Assembly: GCF_002837275.1 (NCBI RefSeq)
Contig: NZ_NXIF01000028.1
Location: forward strand, 1 to 33,032
Direction of reading: 5' to 3'
Source: Malaciobacter halophilus
Lineage (GTDB): Bacteria; Campylobacterota; Campylobacteria; Campylobacterales; Arcobacteraceae
DNA: 33,032 nucleotides
Below are positions 26,571-33,032 of this stretch, piece by piece. Below the pieces are notes generated by a model. The model was given only the letters and a program-made list of their open reading frames with translations, was not told the DNA's origin and ran no database searches. The translations under genes and the position numbers were made by a program. The stretch's first letter is position 1; each line of letters begins with the position of its first letter.

Positions 26571-27404
26571 TTGACAATAAAAGATTGTATAAAAAAATAT
26601 TCAAAACAATTAAGAGAAGTAACACATATACCCAATAAAGAGGTTGAAATTTTAATATTGCATATTTTACAAAAAAATGTAATATGGTTGCATTTAAATT
26701 ACAATAAAGAGTTTTTAGAAGAGAATATCTTAGAAAAACTAATAAAAAAAAGAGCTACAAACTACCCTATGGAGTATATTACAAAAAAAGCTTCATTTTA
26801 TGGAGAACTTTTTGAAGTGGCAGAAAATGTTCTTATTCCAAGGCCAGAAACAGAGCTTTTAGTTGAAAATGCTATTGAAATTTTAAAAGATAAATCTAAT
26901 ACAAATGTTTTAGAAATTGGTACAGGTTCAGGAATAATCTCAATTATGCTAGCAAAACTAGTTGAAAATATAAAAATAGTTGCAGTTGATATTAATGATG
27001 ATGCATTAGCTTTAGCAAAAAGAAATGCAAAAAAACATCAAGTGGAACATAAAATAGAGTTTATAAAAAGTGATTTATATGAAAATATTAAAAATAATAA
27101 ATTTGATATGACTATTTCAAATCCTCCATATATTGCAGATGATTATAAACTACCCTTAAATGTTGAGTTTGAACCAAGAAATGCACTATTTGGAGGCGAA
27201 ATAGGAGATGAAATTTTAAAAAAGATAATTGATGATACATATAAAAGTAAAATACCATATTTATTATGTGAAATGGGATATGATCAAAGAAAACCTTTAA
27301 TAAGCTACTTTCAAAATTTTGAGATTGAGAAATATGAGTTTTATAAAGACTACTCAGGCTTTGATAGAGGTTTTAGTATTAAATTTAAAAAAGGAGATAA
27401 ATAG
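26571..27404 (+). CDS. prmC: peptide chain release factor glutamine methyltransferase
   Basis: PrmC methylates the Gln of the GGQ loop of RF1 and RF2 to raise termination efficiency. The SAM-binding motif EIGTGSG is at 115-121 and the catalytic NPPY at 184-187; IPRPETE (89-95) is the family's conserved substrate-side motif. Length 277 is normal. Start is TTG at 26571 with AAAGG 9 nt upstream. The stop directly abuts the ATG of the next gene. Confidence 0.95.
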   Translation: MTIKDCIKKYSKQLREVTHIPNKEVEILILHILQKNVIWLHLNYNKEFLEENILEKLIKKRATNYPMEYITKKASFYGELFEVAENVLIPRPETELLVENAIEILKDKSNTNVLEIGTGSGIISIMLAKLVENIKIVAVDINDDALALAKRNAKKHQVEHKIEFIKSDLYENIKNNKFDMTISNPPYIADDYKLPLNVEFEPRNALFGGEIGDEILKKIIDDTYKSKIPYLLCEMGYDQRKPLISYFQNFEIEKYEFYKDYSGFDRGFSIKFKKGDK

Positions 27405-29378
27405 ATGTTTAAAGAGTTTAGTTTAGATAATTTTGAAGATAGTAAAAGTTTATTAGAAAAAAGAATTAAAGAGAGTAAAAGTAAAATAGAAAAGCTTTTA
27501 GAAATTGAAAATAAAACATATGAAAATTTTGTAATGCCTTATCAAGAAGTAGGGGAGAACTTAAGTGATTTTATTACACCAATTTTTCATATTGATTCTG
27601 TTAAGAATTCAAATATTACACAAAAAGTTTTAGAGGAGTGCATTCCTTTAATATCAATTTATGAAACTGAGATGTCGCAAAATGATAATATATATAGAGC
27701 TTTAAAAGATATACAAGATAAGAGTTATACATCTTTAAATAGTATACAAAAAAAAGTTTTAGAAAATGAGATAAAAGACTTTGAATTAAGTGGATGTCAC
27801 TTAAATAAAGATAAGAAAAATCGATTAAAAGAATTAAATTTAAAACTAAGCGAACTATCTCAAAAGTTTTCTCAAAACTTATTAAATGCAACAAATAGTT
27901 TTGAAATGATATGTGAAAATTTTGAAGATGTAAAAGAGTTGCCTAAATCAGATTTAGAGTTAGCAAAATTTGAAGATGAAAATGATAAAAAAATAAAATA
28001 TAAGTTCACACTTCAAATGCCTTCTTATTTAGCATATATTACTTATGGTTCAAATAGAGAAAAAAGAGAAGAGATTTATAAAGCTTATTGTACAAGAGCC
28101 CCTGAAAATGAAGATGTTATTAATGAAATACTTAAATTAAGAGATGAAAAAGTTAAACTTCTTGGATTTAGTAACTATTCACAATACTCTTTAAGTAGAA
28201 AAATGGCTAACAGTGAAGAAGAGGTTGTATCTTTTTTACAAGAGCTTGCAAGCAAAGGTAAGAACAGAGCAAAAGAAGAATTAGAACAGATAAAAGAGTT
28301 TGCAAAAAAAGATGGTATTGAAGATATTAAAAGCTTTGATTTAAGTTATTATAGTGAAAAAGTTAAAAAAGCTAAATATGATTTAGACCAAGAGTATTAC
28401 AGACCATATTTTGAGCAAAGTTCAGTATTAAATGGTTTTTTTAGTTTTTTAAATGATATTTTTGAAATAGAGTTTCAAGAAACACAAGCAAAAACATGGG
28501 ATGAAAAAGTAAAAGTATTTAATATTCTTGAAAATAAAAAAGTTATTGCTAGAATCTATCTTGATTTAGAAGCAAGAGAAGATAAAAGAGGTGGTGCTTG
28601 GATGAATAATTGGCATACTCATTTTATAGATTCTAATAAAAAAGAGCATTTACCTACTGCATATGTAGTTTGTAACTTTCCTCCTTCTAAGCAAACTACT
28701 CCTTCACTATTAAGACATGATGATGTTGTTACTCTTTTTCATGAAATGGGTCATGCATTACATCATCTTCTAAGCAAAGTTGAAGAGCCTTATGTTAGTG
28801 GTATCTCTGGTGTTGCTTGGGATACAGTTGAATTTCCTTCACAATTTTTAGAATATTTTGCATATGCAAAAGATGTTTTAAAAGTTTTTGCAAAACATTA
28901 TGAAACAAAAGAAGTTTTAGATGATGAAGCTATTCAAAGATTAATCGATGCAAGAAATTTCCAATCTTCATTAGCAATGATTAGACAAGTTGAATTTGCT
29001 TTGTTTGATTTTAAACTACATCAAAAATTATACAAAAATGCAGATGAAATACAAGGGCTATTAGATAGTATAAGACAAGAGTATAGCCCAATATTGCCAC
29101 CTGCATACAATAAATTTCAACACGGTTTTGCTCATATATTTGCAGGTGGATATGCAGCTGGATATTACTCTTATAAATGGGCAGAAGTTTTAAGTGCCGA
29201 TGCTTTTTATATGTTTATAGATTCAGAAAATTTATTTAATAAAGATTTAGCAATGAAGTATAAAGAACATATTTTACAAAAAGGTGGTAGTGAAAATATG
29301 GATAAATTGTTCTACAATTTTGCACAAAGAGAACCAAGTGTTGATTCTTTATTAAAAATTGATGGAATTATTAGCTAA
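27405..29378 (+). CDS. prlC: M3 family metallopeptidase (oligopeptidase A-like)
   Basis: This cytosolic zinc endopeptidase degrades short peptides, including signal peptide remnants in E. coli. The zinc motif HEMGH is at 446-450, with the third ligand E475 in WDTVEFPSQ. Tyr/Gly-rich FAGGYAAGYYSYKW near the C-terminus closes the active site. Length 657 and layout fit oligopeptidase A (PrlC) more than PepF. GGAG is embedded at the end of prmC, whose TAG is immediately followed by this ATG. Confidence 0.92.
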   Translation: MFKEFSLDNFEDSKSLLEKRIKESKSKIEKLLEIENKTYENFVMPYQEVGENLSDFITPIFHIDSVKNSNITQKVLEECIPLISIYETEMSQNDNIYRALKDIQDKSYTSLNSIQKKVLENEIKDFELSGCHLNKDKKNRLKELNLKLSELSQKFSQNLLNATNSFEMICENFEDVKELPKSDLELAKFEDENDKKIKYKFTLQMPSYLAYITYGSNREKREEIYKAYCTRAPENEDVINEILKLRDEKVKLLGFSNYSQYSLSRKMANSEEEVVSFLQELASKGKNRAKEELEQIKEFAKKDGIEDIKSFDLSYYSEKVKKAKYDLDQEYYRPYFEQSSVLNGFFSFLNDIFEIEFQETQAKTWDEKVKVFNILENKKVIARIYLDLEAREDKRGGAWMNNWHTHFIDSNKKEHLPTAYVVCNFPPSKQTTPSLLRHDDVVTLFHEMGHALHHLLSKVEEPYVSGISGVAWDTVEFPSQFLEYFAYAKDVLKVFAKHYETKEVLDDEAIQRLIDARNFQSSLAMIRQVEFALFDFKLHQKLYKNADEIQGLLDSIRQEYSPILPPAYNKFQHGFAHIFAGGYAAGYYSYKWAEVLSADAFYMFIDSENLFNKDLAMKYKEHILQKGGSENMDKLFYNFAQREPSVDSLLKIDGIIS

Positions 29379-29430
29379 CTTTTGTAATAATTACTTTTTT
29401 AATTACAAACCTAAAGAGGATTTAATAAAG

Positions 29431-29937
29431 ATGACTAATCAAGAAACTATTACAAAGTTAAATGAAGCTTTAAATACATTAATAAAAGCATATGAAGAAT
29501 TACAAAATGAGAATACATTATTAGAAGAAAAAATAGAAAAGCTTGAAGAAGATAAAAAAGCGCTTGAGGGAAAAGTAAGAGACCTAGAAGATACTAAAAG
29601 AAACTTAGAGGATAATGTTAATGAGTTAAATGACTCTACAGAAAAACAAAATAACAATATTAACTCTATGTTAGGAAAAATCGAGAGTCTTCTAGGTAAC
29701 AAGAAAAACTCAACGCATAATAATAAAGATGACAATAAAACTTTTAATGACAAAGAGAAAAATAGTTTTATTAAACATGAGGATAACTCATCCTCTAAAA
29801 ATGGAAGTTTAGATGAAATTTTAGAAGAAGAGTTAGATAATACATCTGCAAATTTTAAAGAAAGTTCTAATAGTAATAGTGAAAATAAAATTGATCTAAA
29901 TAGAATGGCTTCTTTATTAAATGGATTTAATAACTAA
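29431..29937 (+). CDS. coiled-coil protein of unknown function
   Basis: Not assigned to a family. The 168-residue protein has a long heptad-rich coiled coil (about 5-90, many Leu and Glu/Lys), an Asn/Ser/Asp-rich, probably disordered stretch (91-150) and a conserved-looking amphipathic end (KIDLNRMASLLNGFNN). The layout resembles small scaffold proteins such as ZapB, but that is only a resemblance. The ATG at 29431 is used because AGAGGA lies about 10 nt upstream; an upstream in-frame ATG at 29359 would overlap prlC. It lies 52 nt after prlC and 14 nt before the next small gene. Confidence 0.8.
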   Translation: MTNQETITKLNEALNTLIKAYEELQNENTLLEEKIEKLEEDKKALEGKVRDLEDTKRNLEDNVNELNDSTEKQNNNINSMLGKIESLLGNKKNSTHNNKDDNKTFNDKEKNSFIKHEDNSSSKNGSLDEILEEELDNTSANFKESSNSNSENKIDLNRMASLLNGFNN

Positions 29938-29951
29938 AGATAAAGATAGCT

Positions 29952-30224
29952 ATGACAAAACAGATTAATAAAAATACTCTTTTTAATACTTTTGGAATAG
30001 ATAATTTTAACTCATTGGAGGAGGTTATAAATAGTATGCCTCCTTCAATTGTTGAGTATCATTTAAATAGTTTAGATGATATGGAAAATGAAATATATTT
30101 AAATAAAAGAGATATTGAAAAGTCTGTAAATTTTGGTGAATATAATATCTATTTAGATTATAGTGAAAATATCTATTTAGAAGTTGAGTTTACAGAAGAT
30201 ACATTAACAAGTAGTTTTTTTTAA
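29952..30224 (+). CDS. hypothetical 90-residue acidic protein
   Basis: No family was recognised. The protein is rich in Asn, Glu, Ile and Tyr, with a helical first half and an aromatic strand-like second half (YNIYLDYSENIYLEVEF) that could form beta hairpins. The upstream AAAGATAG is a weak ribosome binding site. It follows the coiled-coil gene by 14 nt and ends with the terminator hairpin at 30206-30239, so it closes the hemW-prmC-prlC run. Its stop shares TTAA with the opposing GGDEF-EAL gene. Confidence 0.7.
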   Translation: MTKQINKNTLFNTFGIDNFNSLEEVINSMPPSIVEYHLNSLDDMENEIYLNKRDIEKSVNFGEYNIYLDYSENIYLEVEFTEDTLTSSFF

Positions 30225-30239
30225 CTACTTGTTGTTTTT
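30206..30239 (+). terminator. hairpin terminator inside the overlapping 3' ends
   Basis: AACAAGTAGTT (30206-30216) pairs perfectly with AACTACTTGTT (30223-30233) around a T6 loop, followed by GTTTTT. It suits transcripts on the plus strand. The stop codons of both converging genes lie at the loop and right arm. The minus strand side lacks a U-tract. Confidence 0.8.
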
Positions 30240-32455
30240 AAAAACTCTTTTAACTGCTCTTTTCTAAGAGGTTTTGAATAGTAGTATCCTTGATATAAAT
30301 CACAATTTAATGTATCAAGTAAATCTTTTTGTTCTTTTGTTTCTATACCTTCTGCTAATATTGACATATTTAACTGTTTTCCAATTGTTATAATAGATTT
30401 TGCCATATTTAATGAGTTTACATCATTTATAATATCATCTATAAAGCTTTTATCAATTTTTAATTCATCAATTGGAACTTTTTTTAATAGACTTAAAGAT
30501 GAGTAACCTGTACCAAAATCATCAAGAGAGATTTTTAGATTTTGTTTTTTCAAACGATTTAAAAGATTTACAATAAATTCAATATCTTCAATAAAAACAT
30601 TTTCTGTAACTTCTAATGTTATATACTCTTTTTTAAATTTTACTTTTTTTATTTGATGTAGTAAATCGTTAAAAAACTCTTTTTCAATAAACTGCTTCAT
30701 GGAGATATTTATTGAAAGATGAAACTGTTTTTTTAAGCTATCTTGGATATTTTTAATATCTTTTAAGGATTTACTTATAATATGATTTCCTAAACTAGCC
30801 ATGATTCCAGAGTTTTCTGCTATTTTTATAAACTCATCTGGCGTAACAAAACCTAACTTACTGTTTTCCCATCTAACCAATGCTTCAACTCCATGAAAAT
30901 TTAAGTTTGAATCAAATTGAGGTTGATACATCATATATATTTCATCATTTGTAATGGCTTTTCTTAGTTCTTGTTCTATTAAAGATTGTCTTAAATACTT
31001 ATCTTTTAATGAATTTTCAAAAAATACAAAAGTATTTTTAATTTTTTTAGCTTCATACATAGCTATATCTGCATATTTTTTTATCTCTTCTTGATCTCTT
31101 CCATTAATAGGATATTGAACAATACCTATACTTAAACTTAGTGTAAATTTAATTTTTCCGATATTATTAATAGATGAAAAATCTGTCAAAATATTTTTTG
31201 CTAAAATCTCAATCTCTTCTTTATTTGTATTATATGTTATTAATATAAATTCATCACCACTATATCTTACTATAAAATCATCTTCTTTTATAAAGCGTTG
31301 TAATCTAATACTAATTATTTTTAATATCTTGTCTCCATAAAAATGCCCAAAAGTATCATTTAATGTTTTAAAATTATCTATATCTAAAAAAAGTAAACTA
31401 TAAGGTCTATTTTTTTCTAATTTTTTTGTTAAATAGAATCTATTAAATAGTCCTGTTAAATCATCTTTTATTGCTTTTTCATATAAATGTTGTTGTTTAC
31501 TTTTTTCAATCTTGTAAATATGTCTTACAAGATAATAAACAAGCATTTGAATAGCTATAACGATAATAAGCATAAAAATAAAAGTTTTTAAAATTGGTGT
31601 ATATAACTCTTTTTTCGAGCTTTGTATTACAATCCAAAGGTCAAATCTTTTTAAATATTTAATTGTTGAAAAACTACTATTTTCTCTATTTTCAATAGTA
31701 ATAATCTTCTCTTTATCTTTTAATTGCTCTAGGGTTAAATCTGCTTTGTCTAAAATAGCTTCTTTAAACTCTTTTTGTTCATCTTTTATAATTGGTTTTT
31801 TAAAAGCTTTATCTTCTGATATTTCTAAAAAATAGTTATTTTGTTTAAAAAGAAAAGATTGCTTAAATTTACTATTTGTTAAAAGAATATTTCTAAAAGT
31901 ATAATTAAGGTCAATTGCACTTGAAATCACTGCAACTACATTATTATTTATTTTTATGGCTTTTCTAAGAGGTATTATATATTTTTGAAGTTTTTCATGA
32001 AAATAGCTTTTTCCTACAATCATCTTATTACAGTGTAAAGCTTCAATAAAACTTGATTTTGTTTGATTGTCATTTAGAAGATTTTTATATGAATCTTCTT
32101 TTTCATTTAATATAGTATTTAATAAGAATATTTTACCATCAGGAGAAGCTAAAGAAAAACCTAAAATTGAACTTTCATATTTTAATAAAGATTGTGTTGC
32201 ATATTTCGCTTTTTCTATAAATTTTTCATCTTTGCTATTTAATATTTGAAAACCCAATATATCAAGTAATATTTCATATTGTAAAAAAATAGAGTTTATT
32301 GCATTTGCTTTAATTTTTACTATATTTTTTTGTTTAGTTGTAAACTCTTTTTTTTCTATATGATAAAAAAAATAAGTTATAGAGATAAAACTAACTGTAC
32401 TTAAAAAACAGACCAAATAGAAAAGTGTCCAAATATTCTTTTTTATTGTTTTCAA
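30221..32455 (-). CDS. membrane sensor with GGDEF and EAL domains
   Basis: This protein probably makes and/or degrades cyclic di-GMP in response to an external signal. Two membrane helices (about 8-30 and 289-311) flank a periplasmic sensor region of about 255 residues, likely Cache-like. The diguanylate cyclase domain has SGDEF (399-403) in place of GGDEF, and the I-site position reads KEDD instead of RxxD, so product inhibition may be missing. The EAL domain looks complete: EALVRW (524-529), EVTEN, DDFGTGYSS (645-653), KIDKSFI and AEGIE, so phosphodiesterase activity is likely. Start is TTG with AAAGG upstream. It follows the chelatase gene by 63 nt but has its own promoter. Confidence 0.92.
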   Translation of the reverse strand: MKTIKKNIWTLFYLVCFLSTVSFISITYFFYHIEKKEFTTKQKNIVKIKANAINSIFLQYEILLDILGFQILNSKDEKFIEKAKYATQSLLKYESSILGFSLASPDGKIFLLNTILNEKEDSYKNLLNDNQTKSSFIEALHCNKMIVGKSYFHEKLQKYIIPLRKAIKINNNVVAVISSAIDLNYTFRNILLTNSKFKQSFLFKQNNYFLEISEDKAFKKPIIKDEQKEFKEAILDKADLTLEQLKDKEKIITIENRENSSFSTIKYLKRFDLWIVIQSSKKELYTPILKTFIFMLIIVIAIQMLVYYLVRHIYKIEKSKQQHLYEKAIKDDLTGLFNRFYLTKKLEKNRPYSLLFLDIDNFKTLNDTFGHFYGDKILKIISIRLQRFIKEDDFIVRYSGDEFILITYNTNKEEIEILAKNILTDFSSINNIGKIKFTLSLSIGIVQYPINGRDQEEIKKYADIAMYEAKKIKNTFVFFENSLKDKYLRQSLIEQELRKAITNDEIYMMYQPQFDSNLNFHGVEALVRWENSKLGFVTPDEFIKIAENSGIMASLGNHIISKSLKDIKNIQDSLKKQFHLSINISMKQFIEKEFFNDLLHQIKKVKFKKEYITLEVTENVFIEDIEFIVNLLNRLKKQNLKISLDDFGTGYSSLSLLKKVPIDELKIDKSFIDDIINDVNSLNMAKSIITIGKQLNMSILAEGIETKEQKDLLDTLNCDLYQGYYYSKPLRKEQLKEFLKTTSS

Positions 32456-32480
32456 AACTTACCTTTTATTGTAAAAATCT

Positions 32481-32489
32481 ATTATAACA
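32481..32489 (-). promoter_or_regulatory. extended -10 promoter of the GGDEF-EAL gene
   Basis: The minus strand reads TGT-TATAAT between the chelatase stop and the GGDEF-EAL start, an extended -10 element with a predicted start near 32474. No clear -35 box is seen. Confidence 0.6.
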
Positions 32490-32518
32490 GAAAAAAGTAA
32501 ATTTTTAATGTCTATAAA

Positions 32519-32875
32519 CTATACAATAGATAAAATCAATGACACTATTTCTTTATAATTACCTAAATGAGGAAGTAATTCAATATCTACTTTTTTAAAC
32601 TCTTTTTTTAAATTTTCAATTTCTTGAGGAATATCTTGCTTTACATGTTTACCTTCTGCTAAAAAATAAGGAAAAACTTTTATTTGGTTATAACCATTAT
32701 TAATCTGATTTTTTATTGCATTATAAATTGAGGGTTCACATAGTTCTAAAAATGCAGGGATAATTTTTAAACTTTTATCTTTACATTCACTATTTAGTTT
32801 TTTTGTTAAATTTATTATTTCATCATTTGAAGTTTTCACTCTGCTTCCATGAGCTACAATTACTAATAATTTCAT
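32519..32875 (-). CDS. CbiX/SirB-type chelatase, single domain
   Basis: The 118-residue protein matches half-length CbiX-family chelatases, which insert iron or cobalt into sirohydrochlorin for siroheme or cobalamin. The two family histidines are H9 (VAHGSR) and H77 (AEGKHVKQDIP), with an AFLELCEPS strand between. Short forms act as homodimers. Which metal is used cannot be told here, and no other siroheme gene is in the window. AAGGA lies about 10 nt before the ATG. Upstream (32876-33032) is very AT-rich; minus-strand TAAAAT (32902-32907) or TATAAT (33009-33014) could be its -10. Confidence 0.85.
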   Translation of the reverse strand: MKLLVIVAHGSRVKTSNDEIINLTKKLNSECKDKSLKIIPAFLELCEPSIYNAIKNQINNGYNQIKVFPYFLAEGKHVKQDIPQEIENLKKEFKKVDIELLPHLGNYKEIVSLILSIV

Positions 32876-33032
32876 ATATACAAATCCTTAAATTTTCAAA
32901 TATTTTACTAAAGTTTAATTAATTTTCATATAGTTTTTTTGATTTTCTAAAAAATTTCAAAAAAAAATTAACTTAATAATAATTTTTTAATTTATTTAAA
33001 ACCCTTCAATTATATGACTTCTTATTAAAAAG

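Overview
The window is AT-rich, gene-dense chromosomal DNA from a Campylobacterota bacterium, most likely Arcobacteraceae (Arcobacter and relatives). The assignment rests on gene content and order: the HobA/HolB/LysC/FolP cluster, futalosine-pathway MqnC, the BamA|TyrA divergent pair, and the metG-fbp-mobB-slt-yggT-gltX block, which matches Campylobacter jejuni order as I recall it. The Na+-pumping oxaloacetate decarboxylase genes suggest a marine or brackish relative. No prophage, insertion sequence, CRISPR array or rRNA was seen. No stretch over 300 bases is empty: the largest gap, 6535-6865, holds two divergent promoters and a possible 31-codon gene.

Layout. (1) 78-235: tRNA-fMet and tRNA-Gln on the minus strand behind a near-perfect sigma70 promoter. 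(2) 358-1389: ribBA on the plus strand, ending at a hairpin terminator shared with the opposing operon. (3) 6752-1531, minus: a leader with a possible small peptide gene, then oadG-oadA-oadB-pckA, the oxaloacetate node of central metabolism. (4) 6866-7522, plus: a CI/LexA-type S24 regulator, divergent from the oad operon. (5) 12015-7519, minus: mobB-fbp-(four-Cys protein)-metG-(MurF-N-like protein). (6) 12096-12578, plus: a lipoprotein gene. (7) 20408-12541, minus: bamA-mqnC-(M16-like)-gltX-yggT-slt, six tightly packed genes mixing envelope biogenesis with menaquinone synthesis and a GluRS-like protein. (8) 20516-21346, plus: tyrA. (9) 25407-21343, minus: rppH-lysC-hobA-holB-folP. (10) 25463-30224, plus: hemW-prmC-prlC and two unknown small proteins. 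(11) 32875-30221, minus: a CbiX/SirB-type chelatase and a GGDEF-EAL signalling protein.

Most genes are housekeeping, but several encode proteins whose family catalytic residues are gone while the frame stays open: the GluRS-like protein lacks the HIGH, RGEDH and KMSKR motifs, the M16 protein lacks HxxEH, RibBA lacks the GTP cyclohydrolase II cysteines, and the MurF-N-like protein has no ATP-binding module. The GluRS-like protein is the most surprising of these. Other points are the 31-codon ORF with its own promoter and ribosome binding site upstream of oadG, the isolated S24 repressor beside it, and the habit of convergent genes ending on a shared TTAA. Start codons are often not ATG: eight of 31 confident genes use TTG or GTG.
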